Shown: piece after piece, positions 18,969 through 26,649 of the stretch
Layout: each line of letters begins with the position of its first letter
Numbering within the stretch: position 1 is the first letter of the stretch
From: Pseudomonas izuensis
GTDB taxonomy: Bacteria; Pseudomonadota; Gammaproteobacteria; Pseudomonadales; Pseudomonadaceae
Reading direction: 5' to 3'
NCBI RefSeq assembly: GCF_009861505.1
Contig: NZ_WTFT01000009.1
Location: 73,751 to 137,750, forward strand
Length of the DNA: 64,000 bases
Notes under the pieces: generated by a model
Database searches by the model: none
Seen by the model: the letters and a program-made list of their open reading frames with translations, nothing else
What the model was told of the DNA's origin: nothing
Program-made: the position numbers and the translations under genes

Positions 18969-19793
18969 ATGGACAGCAGCAAACACTGGCGTGAACAGCT
19001 TTACGTCATGATTTTCCAGAGCGACACCAAGGCTGGCCGGCGTTTCGATGGCATTTTGCTGTTGATCATCCTCGCCAGCCTGGTGGTCGTGATGCTCGAC
19101 AGCATCAACACCATTCACCAGAACTACGCCGATGTGCTGGCGTACATTGAATGGGGCTTCACGGTCATCTTCCTCGGCGAGTACATCCTGCGGCTGTACT
19201 GCTCGCCCAAACCGCTGCGTTACGCCTTCAGTTTTTATGGACTGGTGGATTTGCTGGCGATCGTACCCGGCATCCTCGCCCTCTATTACGCCGATGCGCA
19301 GTACCTGCTGATTATCCGGATCATCCGGATGCTGCGGATTTTCCGCGTGCTCAAACTCAGCCCTTACCTCAAACAAGCCAATTACCTGATGTCGGCGCTG
19401 CGCGGCAGCAAGCAAAAGATCGTGGTGTTCCTGGTCAGCGTCTGCACCCTGGTGACGGTATTCGGCACGCTGATGTATGTGATCGAAGGCCCGGAGCACG
19501 GTTTCACCAGTATTCCCAAAGGCATCTATTGGGCGATCGTGACCCTGACCACCGTCGGTTTCGGCGACATCGTGCCGAAGACGCCGCTGGGCCAAGTGAT
19601 TTCGTCGCTGGTAATGATCACCGGTTACTCGATCATTGCCGTGCCGACCGGGATCTTCACCGCCGAACTGGCCAACGCCATGCGCGGCGAACAGCTGCAA
19701 CACGACTGCCCGGTATGCCGGAAAAACAGCCATGAACATGGCGCCGCGTTCTGCTCCCGTTGCGGCAATGCATTGTTCAAGAAAATGGAATAA
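18969..19793 (+). CDS. Voltage-gated-type potassium channel with C-terminal zinc-ribbon-like tail
   Basis: A 274-residue ion channel subunit with six membrane segments. A voltage-sensor-like S4 is rich in arginines (LLIIRIIRMLRIFRVLKL), and the selectivity filter is TVGFGD (T195-D200). The protein would tetramerise in the inner membrane. After S6 a short tail carries two CxxC pairs (C247/C250 and C262/C265), which look like a small zinc ribbon. It starts 21 bases after the urea-transporter stop codon and may be co-transcribed with it. Confidence 0.9.
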   Translation: MDSSKHWREQLYVMIFQSDTKAGRRFDGILLLIILASLVVVMLDSINTIHQNYADVLAYIEWGFTVIFLGEYILRLYCSPKPLRYAFSFYGLVDLLAIVPGILALYYADAQYLLIIRIIRMLRIFRVLKLSPYLKQANYLMSALRGSKQKIVVFLVSVCTLVTVFGTLMYVIEGPEHGFTSIPKGIYWAIVTLTTVGFGDIVPKTPLGQVISSLVMITGYSIIAVPTGIFTAELANAMRGEQLQHDCPVCRKNSHEHGAAFCSRCGNALFKKME

Positions 19794-19880
19794 GCAAAGA
19801 GCTTTTTAATCTTTAAAGGCCTATGCGAGCCCGGCTATAGTCGCTGGCAAAATGGTATCCCTCTCTACACGTTACCCCCC

Positions 19881-19980
19881 TGTAGGAGCGAGCCTGCTCG
19901 CGATGGTCTTTAACGATAACGTGGGCTGTCTGAATGCCCGCGTTGTCTTGACGTTTTTCGCGAGCAGGCTCGCTCCTACA
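19881..19980. repeat. BIME, long-hairpin type, upstream of sbp
   Basis: A 100-bp element with REP cores at both ends and an inner part (TAACGATAACG ... CGCGTTGTC) shared with 21081-21180, 35160-35259, 37300-37399 and 40074-40158. It lies 41 bases before the sbp start, probably between promoter and gene or within its leader. Confidence 0.9.
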
Positions 19981-20021
19981 GGGGGCGGCAGCTCCTACAC
20001 ACATAGAACAAGGAATTCGCA

Positions 20022-21017
20022 GTGAAAAAACTCTTTGGCGCCTCACTTCTGGCCGCTGGCCTGGCTCTGACCAGCATGGCTCAGGCCGCACCGACCCTGC
20101 TTAACGTTTCCTACGACGTGATGCGCGATTTCTACAAGGACTACAACACTGCGTTTCAGAAACACTGGCAAGCCGAGCACAACGAAAACATCACCCTGCA
20201 AATGTCTTTCGGCGGTTCCAGCAAACAGGCACGCTCGGTCATCGACGGCTTGCCCGCTGACGTCATCACCATGAACATGGCCACCGACATCAATGCCTTG
20301 GCGGACAACGGCAAACTGGTCCCGGACAACTGGGTCACACGCCTGCCGAACAACAGCGCGCCGTTCACCTCCGCCACCGTGTTCATCGTGCGCAAGGGCA
20401 ACCCCAAAGCCCTGAAAGATTGGCCGGATCTGCTCAAGGATGGCGTACAAGTCATCGTGCCGAACCCGAAAACCTCGGGTAACGGTCGCTATACCTACCT
20501 GTCGGCGTGGGGCTACGTGCTGAAGAACGGCGGCGACGAAAACAAGGCCAAGGAGTTTGTCGGCAAGCTGTTCAAGCAAGCACCCGTGCTCGACACCGGC
20601 GGCCGCGCCGCTACGACCACCTTCATGACCAACCAGATCGGCGATGTGCTGGTGACCTTCGAAAACGAAGCGGAAATGATCGCCCGCGAATTCGGTCGCG
20701 ACCAGTTCGAAGTCATCTACCCAAGCGTCTCCGCCGAAGCCGAGCCGCCGGTGTCGGTGGTCGACAAATCGGTCGACAAGAAAGGTACCCGCGCCGCCGC
20801 CGAGGAATACCTGAAGTACCTGTGGTCGCCGGAAGGCCAGGAAATCGCTGCGGCCAACTACCTGCGTCCACGTGATCCGGCGGTATTGGCGAAGTACACC
20901 GACCGCTTCCCGAAAGTAGACTTCCTGTCGGTCGAGAAAACTTTCGGCGACTGGCGCACCGTGCAGAAAACCCATTTCAATGATGGCGGGATTTTCGATC
21001 AGATCTATGCGCAGTAA
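20022..21017 (+). CDS. sbp: Periplasmic sulfate-binding protein
   Basis: A 331-residue substrate-binding protein of the sulfate/thiosulfate ABC importer. Residues 1-22 form a signal peptide (SMAQA-A). Family motifs are LLNVSYDVMRDFYKDYN near the mature N-terminus, FGGSSKQARSVIDGL, and NPKTSGNGRYTYL. The start is GTG at 20022 after AAGGAA. No permease or ATPase genes follow; a strong terminator comes immediately after, so it is a single-gene unit. The name cysP would also be possible; sulfate and thiosulfate binders are hard to separate by eye. Confidence 0.92.
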   Translation: MKKLFGASLLAAGLALTSMAQAAPTLLNVSYDVMRDFYKDYNTAFQKHWQAEHNENITLQMSFGGSSKQARSVIDGLPADVITMNMATDINALADNGKLVPDNWVTRLPNNSAPFTSATVFIVRKGNPKALKDWPDLLKDGVQVIVPNPKTSGNGRYTYLSAWGYVLKNGGDENKAKEFVGKLFKQAPVLDTGGRAATTTFMTNQIGDVLVTFENEAEMIAREFGRDQFEVIYPSVSAEAEPPVSVVDKSVDKKGTRAAAEEYLKYLWSPEGQEIAAANYLRPRDPAVLAKYTDRFPKVDFLSVEKTFGDWRTVQKTHFNDGGIFDQIYAQ

Positions 21018-21030
21018 GCGCTGAAAATGA

Positions 21031-21060
21031 AAAGGCGACCTGAAGAGGTCGCCTTTTTTG
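21031..21060 (+). terminator. Intrinsic terminator of sbp
   Basis: A 10-bp stem (AAAGGCGACC, loop TGAAGA, GGTCGCCTTT) ends in seven T. The same stem sequence is used at 40275-40300. Confidence 0.95.
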
Positions 21061-21080
21061 TTGGTAAAACACCGAACTAC

Positions 21081-21180
21081 TGTAGGAGCGAGCCTGCTCG
21101 CGATGGACGTCAACGATAACCCTGGGAGACTGACGCCCCGCGGTGTCCTGTCGTCTATCGCGAGCAGGCTCGCTCCTACA
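21081..21180. repeat. BIME, long-hairpin type
   Basis: A 100-bp element of the same class as 19881-19980, sharing the inner CAACGATAAC. It lies between the sbp terminator and the end of the convergent lipoprotein gene. Confidence 0.9.
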
Positions 21181-21184
21181 GGGT

Positions 21185-21628
21185 TCAGCTCAGGTTGCCG
21201 CAAAAAATGGCCTGGTGACCATCCGCCGGGCTTTCACGCACCACCAACGCATAGCCCCCCGCTCGAAGCGTCTCGACCGCTACCGGTGCACTTTTCCAGA
21301 AATACTGCATCGACGCTTGCGAATAGAACCGCGCATTCGGACCGTCGTTCATGTCATAGGCCGGTTTTGCACCCAGGCTCCCACAGCTTCCCTGATAGAT
21401 GTAGGCCTGCAAACGGCCTGGCAATGCGCTGCCCTGGGGTTCGCCACTGACAGCAAACCAGAACACGGTTGCATGACCATCGGGTATCATGATTGGCCGG
21501 GCGATATTCCCGGCATTGATGGAAGTAGCGTTCAGGGGAACGTTAGTGACTTGACTGTCGGGCACTGTCGAGCACCCGGAGATCGTCCCAACCGCTACCA
21601 CCAACGCCAGCGAAGATACGATTTTCAT
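21185..21628 (-). CDS. Small lipoprotein of unknown function
   Basis: A 147-residue protein with a signal peptide ending in the lipobox ISGC (C19), so it is predicted to be a lipoprotein. Residue +2 is serine, which fits outer-membrane sorting. The mature part has two further cysteines (SCGSLG and IFCGN) that could pair. I do not recognise a domain. It stands alone on the minus strand between sbp and the exported protein at 21735. Confidence 0.7.
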   Translation of the reverse strand: MKIVSSLALVVAVGTISGCSTVPDSQVTNVPLNATSINAGNIARPIMIPDGHATVFWFAVSGEPQGSALPGRLQAYIYQGSCGSLGAKPAYDMNDGPNARFYSQASMQYFWKSAPVAVETLRAGGYALVVRESPADGHQAIFCGNLS

Positions 21629-21734
21629 CGTGAGACTCCCGCTTTGTAAGGACGCGTTGAAGTGATCCCCCTGTAGATTTTAGCTGGCACGCGAAAGCTG
21701 GCATTTCTTCGGATGGTCGGTCGCCTGGTGAGCA

Positions 21735-22364
21735 TTACATTGGCGGTGTCACCCCATCCTTACCTGCCGAAATCGACTGTGCCGTGAGCGCTCCATCCGC
21801 ACTTTGAGTCACGAACGTGACAATTTTCACGCCCACCTTCAGCAAGCTGCGATCCCCTGGCACCAGGTTGACGATAGGGACATCTTCCGGCACCAGAATT
21901 TTCTGCTGGCCACCCTTGTAGTTGACGGTCAACACCCGGCCATTGCTGACGACCAGATCACCGACGCTGCCGTTGGTCATACTGCTGCCCTTGGCCAGAT
22001 CAAAGGGGCGATGGCCGTCGCCACTGCCCGCCAGTTCCGGCGGAAAGACATGGACCTCCAACGCCTTCAGGCTGCCATCCTCTTGAGGAATGGCTGCCGA
22101 ACCGATGTAGCTGCCGGGCTTGATGTCTTCGATGTTCGCCACGGTAACCGCGCGGATTTTGGTGTCATTGGTCAGGTTGATGACCACATTTTCGCCACTG
22201 TTGGCGTGGACTTTCAGAACGTCCGGGCTCACGCCGGTAATCTCGCCACGTACGCCAATGCGCATGCCGGGTGCATCTTGTGCCTGGGCCGGGCCTGCGG
22301 TGAACAAGCCGATCAGGGTGACCATTGAAACGCCGCGTATAACGTGACGAAACATCGGATTCAT
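21735..22364 (-). CDS. Exported protein with DUF5666-like beta-rich domain
   Basis: A 209-residue protein with a signal peptide (about residues 1-28, ending AQA). The mature part contains short beta repeats of the GEITGVSPDVLKVHANSGENVVINL type, which resemble OB-fold DUF5666-like proteins. Relatives are sometimes mislabelled metal ABC permease, but there are no membrane spans beyond the signal. The start at 22364 is chosen for AGGAAG upstream; a longer frame of 40 extra codons lacks a site and would bury the signal. It is divergent from the MFS gene at 22600. Confidence 0.7.
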   Translation of the reverse strand: MNPMFRHVIRGVSMVTLIGLFTAGPAQAQDAPGMRIGVRGEITGVSPDVLKVHANSGENVVINLTNDTKIRAVTVANIEDIKPGSYIGSAAIPQEDGSLKALEVHVFPPELAGSGDGHRPFDLAKGSSMTNGSVGDLVVSNGRVLTVNYKGGQQKILVPEDVPIVNLVPGDRSLLKVGVKIVTFVTQSADGALTAQSISAGKDGVTPPM

Positions 22365-22497
22365 GGGAGTGACTTCCTGTGATGAAACGTGAAAAGAGAA
22401 CATAAGCACGCTATCGAACAAGATGTAAGTGAATGTATCATCAGCCCCTGAAATTTTGACGCAACGCTCATCGGCGAACGGCACGCGCGTTCGTCAC

Positions 22498-22516
22498 TCA
22501 TTCCGCAATGGAATGA
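22498..22516. promoter_or_regulatory. Perfect inverted repeat in the divergent MFS promoter region
   Basis: TCATTCC-GCAAT-GGAATGA has seven-base arms with a five-base spacer. It lies 84 bases before the MFS start and 134 before the divergent exported-protein start. The ATTCC-N5-GGAAT form is common for LysR-type operators. Confidence 0.55.
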
Positions 22517-22599
22517 TTGCTATCACTCCAATCTCTCTTCTGCCGTATTGGCCAGGCCATTAGCCTGCGCGCATTCCCTTTTGTTCAGCGAGACACGTT

Positions 22600-23805
22600 A
22601 TGAACCCAGCGACCCAGGTGCCCCACGGCGCCGCAACAATGACCCGAGGCATGGTGCTGCTATTCGCCTTCTGTTGCGGGGCGATCGTGGCCAACATCTA
22701 CTACGCGCAGCCGATCATCGGCCTGATCGCGCCGGACGTCGGCCTGAGCAACACCCTGGCCAGCTTCATCGTTTCGCTGACCCAGATTGGTTACGCGTTG
22801 GGCCTGTTCTTCCTGGTGCCCCTGGGTGACCTTCTGGAAAACCGCCGATTGATGATCATCACTACCGTGGTGGCAATTGCCAGTCTGCTGGGCGCAGCCT
22901 TTACCGATCAGCCGAATGTATTTTTGCTGATCTCGTTGCTGGTGGGATTCAGTTCGGTGTCGGTGCAGATCCTGATTCCGCTGGCTGCACACCTGGCGCC
23001 GGAAGAGTCTCGCGGCCGCGTGGTCGGCGGGATCATGGGCGGTCTTCTGTTGGGAATCCTGTTGGCACGACCAGTGTCCAGTGTGGTGGCCGATCACTTT
23101 GGCTGGCGCGCGATGTTTGTGATTGCGGCGCTGTTAATGGCAGCGATCAGCATCGTGCTGGCGGCGACCATTCCCAAGCGCCAGCCTGATCACAGTGCGT
23201 CCTATGGACAGTTGCTCGGCTCGCTGTGGACGCTGCTGCGCCAGCAACCCGTGCTGCGACAACGCGCGTTTTACCAGGGTTGCATGTTCGCCACGTTCAG
23301 CCTGTTCTGGACCGCGGTGCCGCTGGAGCTGGCGCGCAATCACGGCTTGTCGCAATCACAGATCGCAATTTTCGCGCTGGTCGGCGCCATTGGCGCCATC
23401 GCCGCGCCCATCGCCGGTCGCCTCGCAGACGCCGGCCATACGCGCATCGCTTCCTTGCTGGCACTGCTGTTCGCCAGCCTGAGCTTCCTGCCAGCGTTCA
23501 TTCATCCGGCCTACAGCGTTATCGGTCTGGCGGTGACCGGCGTGGTACTCGACTTTTGTGTGCAGATGAACATGGTCCTCGGCCAACGCGCGGTCTACGC
23601 CCTCGATGCCAAAAGCCGCAGCCGCCTGAATGCGTTGTACATGACCAGCATCTTTATTGGCGGTGCGTTTGGCTCTTCGGTGGCCAGTGCGGTGTATGAA
23701 CAGGGCGGCTGGCTGTGGATCGTGGTGGTGGGTAGCGCGTTTCCACTGGTGGCGTTGGTGCGGTTTTTGATTGTTTCAGAGAAGCGTTCGCTGGCGACTG
23801 CGTAA
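22600..23805 (+). CDS. MFS transporter (drug/arabinose-efflux type)
   Basis: A 401-residue major facilitator with 12 predicted membrane segments. The early IVANIYYAQPIIGLIAPDVG is typical of this efflux group, and the loop between segments 2 and 3 has the GDLLENRRLM form of the MFS signature. A similar protein (38431-39648) lies 15 kb away, and the two share the NIYYAQPI/NIYCTQPI pattern. Substrate unknown. No dedicated regulator is adjacent, though a LysR-like operator lies upstream. Confidence 0.85.
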   Translation: MNPATQVPHGAATMTRGMVLLFAFCCGAIVANIYYAQPIIGLIAPDVGLSNTLASFIVSLTQIGYALGLFFLVPLGDLLENRRLMIITTVVAIASLLGAAFTDQPNVFLLISLLVGFSSVSVQILIPLAAHLAPEESRGRVVGGIMGGLLLGILLARPVSSVVADHFGWRAMFVIAALLMAAISIVLAATIPKRQPDHSASYGQLLGSLWTLLRQQPVLRQRAFYQGCMFATFSLFWTAVPLELARNHGLSQSQIAIFALVGAIGAIAAPIAGRLADAGHTRIASLLALLFASLSFLPAFIHPAYSVIGLAVTGVVLDFCVQMNMVLGQRAVYALDAKSRSRLNALYMTSIFIGGAFGSSVASAVYEQGGWLWIVVVGSAFPLVALVRFLIVSEKRSLATA

Positions 23806-23816
23806 TTCCTAAAAAG

Positions 23817-23884
23817 CATCGCGGGCAAGCCTTGCTCCCACAGGTTATGCGTTAACCCTGTGGGAGCAAGGCTTGCCCGCGATG
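23817..23884. repeat. REP pair between MFS and hicB
   Basis: Compact inverted pair of the CATCGCGGGCAAGCCTTGCTC type with a 16-base centre, between convergent genes. Confidence 0.9.
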
Positions 23885-23903
23885 ACGGTGTTGCTGACAC
23901 CCC

Positions 23904-24308
23904 TCAATACCGAGCCAGCTTCTCCATCGCCGCATCCGCCAGAAACGACGAACGGCTTTTGACGTTGTGTTCCCGCACATACCGGTCGATGCGCTGAATC
24001 ACATAGCCCGGCAGCGTCACATTGACCTTCTCGGTCTTGCCCATATAGGGCGAAATGTCGATTTCGAGCAGACCCCAACCCATTTCGACGAAATCGAGAT
24101 TTCCAAGATGGTCAGCCATGGATGTCGGCATCGGAATCGGCTCTCCACTCGCCGCAATCTCTTGCAGCATGATGTGGGCAATCTCGACCGCCGCATTGTA
24201 GGCATCTTCAAAGGTATCCCCGGCGGTTACCGCGCCTGGAATATCGGGGATCTGAATACCGATGGCGGTGTTCTCATCGCCCCACTCGATACAGATTGGA
24301 TATTGCAT
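23904..24308 (-). CDS. hicB: HicB antitoxin
   Basis: A 134-residue antitoxin of the HicAB system. Residues 1-60 have the HicB-like fold (YPICIEWGDENTAIGIQIPDIPG, in parts) and the end is a ribbon-helix-helix DNA-binding domain (KVNVTLPGYVIQRIDRYV). It neutralises HicA and probably represses the operon. The start codon overlaps the hicA stop codon by one base (TAATG). The open frame extends 57 codons further into hicA, but those residues are not HicB-like. Confidence 0.92.
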   Translation of the reverse strand: MQYPICIEWGDENTAIGIQIPDIPGAVTAGDTFEDAYNAAVEIAHIMLQEIAASGEPIPMPTSMADHLGNLDFVEMGWGLLEIDISPYMGKTEKVNVTLPGYVIQRIDRYVREHNVKSRSSFLADAAMEKLARY

Positions 24309-24520
24309 TATGGATCTCCTGCGTAACTGGCCAGCGGGCAAAAAAGCCCGGCTCGCCTCCTGATGCTCTTGACCGTCCCCACCGGCAAATCCTTTTTCGG
24401 GTGAGGAACGGGAATCGTGTATGGGTTGTAGCGGTGAATGAAGAGGTGATGACTGCCAGTGACCCTGTCCAATGTCCAACCTGCCTCTATCAACTCCTTG
24501 ATCAGTAACCTGCTCTGCAC
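24308..24520 (-). CDS. hicA: HicA toxin (mRNA interferase)
   Basis: A 70-residue HicA toxin with a double-stranded-RNA-binding-like fold that cleaves mRNA. The conserved glycine-serine-histidine block is GSHHLFIHRY (the catalytic His is one of the HH pair), followed by the typical PHPKKDLPVGTVKSI. The start is taken as GTG at 24520, because AAGGAGG lies just upstream and the family starts with this QSRLLIKEL helix. The neighbouring GTG at 24523 is equally possible; an ATG further up (24577) would add 19 unusual residues. It looks intact. Gene order toxin then antitoxin is normal. Confidence 0.9.
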   Translation of the reverse strand: MQSRLLIKELIEAGWTLDRVTGSHHLFIHRYNPYTIPVPHPKKDLPVGTVKSIRRRAGLFCPLASYAGDP

Positions 24521-24552
24521 CACCAGCCTCCTTGCTCCGACCCGAATAAAAG

Positions 24553-24566
24553 TAACTCCAGAGTTA
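24553..24566. promoter_or_regulatory. Inverted repeat upstream of hicA, likely HicB operator
   Basis: TAACTC-CA-GAGTTA has perfect six-base arms and lies 33 bases before the hicA start, next to an A/T-rich stretch (TATATTTA) that may be the -10 region. Autoregulation by the ribbon-helix-helix domain of HicB is usual for the family. Confidence 0.6.
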
Positions 24567-24623
24567 TATTTACTCAAGCATAGAAATTGGCGACGCGACG
24601 ACAGGTTGGTTTACCGCGTGTGA

Positions 24624-25152
24624 AATGAGGAGGCTTCTGAGGTTCATAACTCACCTGACAACATCAATCCATTTTGGGAGTGGGTCTGTTCGCGGTGGAA
24701 ATTTTGTGGATACCTTTCGACAGCTGAGAAAAACGTCGGACATTTCCCAATTTTTTGTGCAAAGCGCTCCTTCAGAAGACGCGTCTGTCAGACGTATTAC
24801 ATGCGAGCGGCAGCTGTTTAATCGCGTTTAGTTTCACTTCCTGTAAGCCACGCAAGCTTGCGTCGTTGCCTACGGTTACGCCAGACTCCGCCGGCTTGTG
24901 CAGCCTGACCACGGGTTCTATCGTTGCCCGGCCACTGCTCATCAGTGGTCGGGTTTAGCGGCCTGCGGTTCATCGTTGCACGTGCATCCATTCCAAAGGT
25001 GTTCTTCCAAACCTGCGGCTTGATGGTGGCTGTACGTAGGGCGCCTTCGGGCGCGCCGGCTTTGCAACATTCCCCGGTCCGCTAACCTGCGTGCAGCTGC
25101 CTCCCTCTTCGTTTTAGCGGCGACGGGGATGGCACCCAAAGGGAATGTTGAC
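24624..25152 (+). other. Long non-coding leader upstream of the DUF6124 gene, structured
   Basis: About 530 bases without a convincing gene. The right part (24841-25140) holds several ordered inverted repeats: the palindrome ACGCAAGCTTGCGT (24850-24863), an 11-bp stem with one G-U pair (24927-24937 with 24943-24953), and a GCGCC-TTCG-GGCGC hairpin with a UUCG tetraloop (25041-25054). The string TTTAGCGGC occurs at 24954-24962 and again at 25113-25121. There is no T run after any stem, so these are not simple terminators. A structured 5' leader or a small RNA gene is possible. Confidence 0.45.
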
Positions 25153-25491
25153 ATGACTAAAGTAACGCCCGATCCCCCCAATGCGGACGACGCATCCCCA
25201 CACCAAAACCCCAATACAGAAAAGCCCGACGACGCTCTCCTCTCCTACGCCGACATCCGAGCCCTCCCGCGCACACCTTGCAAGACATACAGCGTCAACC
25301 CGCAAGTCGACGTTCACTCCCTGCTTGGTGGTGTCAGCGAAACGTTGGCCTCAGCCTGTGTGATCACCATGGACCTGGCAGACCAGGAAACAGGACCCAG
25401 CCGCAACACCCTGCTGGGCGTTCACCTGATCATGAGCGTGGCGGAAATCTCGGTGAACCATGCACTGGACCTACTCGACCCCGCTGAGTAA
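25153..25491 (+). CDS. DUF6124 (DUF3077-type) family protein
   Basis: A 112-residue soluble protein of a family seen mainly in pseudomonads (earlier DUF3077). The disordered, proline-rich N-terminus (about 1-45) is followed by the conserved block VNPQVDVHSLLGGVSETLASA and a helical end with LLGVHLIMSVAEISVNHALDLL. The start at 25153 is chosen because AAAGGGA lies nine bases upstream. Function is unknown; such genes are often multi-copy. The long leader in front is the notable point. Confidence 0.8.
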   Translation: MTKVTPDPPNADDASPHQNPNTEKPDDALLSYADIRALPRTPCKTYSVNPQVDVHSLLGGVSETLASACVITMDLADQETGPSRNTLLGVHLIMSVAEISVNHALDLLDPAE

Positions 25492-25500
25492 TTCGGCCAC

Positions 25501-25668
25501 AGAGGCCAGCTCCCACAGGTTATCGTGTCGACTGCAATATTCATGAACGACACAAAATCCTGTGGGAGCGTGCGATGCGGCGACCCGACTTGCCTGCGAT
25601 GGCGTCAGGTCAGCCAGCATCTAAATTGAATGCTCCAGCCTCTTTGCGAGCAATCCCGCTCCCACACT
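25501..25668. repeat. Decayed REP-like pair and half element
   Basis: CCAGCTCCCACAGG (25506-25519) and CCTGTGGGAGC (about 25559-25569) form an inverted pair, but the inner GAGCAGGCTC cores are eroded. A further degenerate copy, GCGAGCAATCCCGCTCCCACA, is at 25647-25667. Confidence 0.6.
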
Positions 25669-25689
25669 GAATCTGCACAAGGACTTGAG

Positions 25690-26637
25690 ATGGATCGTTT
25701 GGCCGCAATGGAAACCTTTGTCTACGTGGTGGAAACCGGCTCGTTTTCCGCGGCAGCACGGCGCCTGAATATCGGCCAGCCCGCCGTGTCTAAAACCATT
25801 GCTCAGTTAGAGGCGCGGCTTGCCGTCCGGCTGTTGCTGCGCTCGACCCGAGGCCTGACGCCCACCGAAGCCGGCCTGGCTTTTTTCGAGCGCGCCAAGC
25901 GCGCCATCGAAGAAGCCGATGAGGCCGACAATGCCGCTCGCGGTACTGCCAGTGGTCTGAGCGGCAACCTGCGCATCTGCGCCGCCGTGACCTTCGGCCG
26001 GATGCACATCGTTCCTCACCTCGGCCCGTTTCTTGAGCAGAACCCTGAATTGACCATTGACCTGATACTCGACGATCGCAACGTCAACCTGGTGGAGGAA
26101 GGCGTCGATGTCGCTCTGCGCATGGGCTCCCTGAGCGACTCCGGCCTCACCGCCCGCAAAATCGCCGAATGCCGGCGCGTGGTACTGGGCACACCAGCCT
26201 ATTTTGAAAAACAGGGCGAGCCCGCCTGCCCGGCAGACCTGAGCCAACACCAGGCAGTTGTCTATAGCCTGGGCGGAGGTGCCAATTGGCAGTTCAACAA
26301 GGGTGGCGAAGCACAACCGGCAACCATCAGCGGCCGCATCCGCGTCAATGCCGCTGAGGCGCTGCGTGAATCAGTGCTGGCTCACCTCGGACTGACCATC
26401 GCGTCGCAGTGGATGTTTGCGCCAGAGCTGGCCAGTGGCATGGTCAGAGAGGTCATGAGCGATTGGGCGTTGCCGAATCAAGACCTTTGGGCGGTGTTTC
26501 CGACGGGAAGAATGGCCAGCGCGAAGGCGCGGGCGTTTGCCGATTATGTCCAGGCCTTGATGGCGGCCAACACCAGCCAGAAAGCGATGATGCTTCTCGC
26601 CGAGCAGGCTAAGGCGTTGAAGATGGGTTATGAGTAA
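25690..26637 (+). CDS. LysR-family transcriptional regulator
   Basis: A 315-residue regulator with an N-terminal winged helix-turn-helix (METFVYVVETGSFSAAARRLNIGQPAVSKTI, in parts, residues 7-37) and a C-terminal periplasmic-binding-like effector domain (about 90-300). It belongs to the CrgA/DmlR-like branch. No divergent target gene is present: hicA and the DUF6124 gene point elsewhere, and phnP converges on it from the right. The effector is therefore unknown. The ATG at 25690 fits the family start MDRLAAMETF. Confidence 0.88.
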   Translation: MDRLAAMETFVYVVETGSFSAAARRLNIGQPAVSKTIAQLEARLAVRLLLRSTRGLTPTEAGLAFFERAKRAIEEADEADNAARGTASGLSGNLRICAAVTFGRMHIVPHLGPFLEQNPELTIDLILDDRNVNLVEEGVDVALRMGSLSDSGLTARKIAECRRVVLGTPAYFEKQGEPACPADLSQHQAVVYSLGGGANWQFNKGGEAQPATISGRIRVNAAEALRESVLAHLGLTIASQWMFAPELASGMVREVMSDWALPNQDLWAVFPTGRMASAKARAFADYVQALMAANTSQKAMMLLAEQAKALKMGYE

Positions 26638-26649
26638 GGCGGTCTGCGT

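Noticed and set aside
23904..24479. Longer HicB frame starting at 24479
   Set aside because: The extra 57 residues lie inside hicA in another frame and lack HicB similarity.
24625..24831. 68-codon frame in the DUF6124 upstream region
   Set aside because: No ribosome site or recognisable motif; the region looks non-coding.
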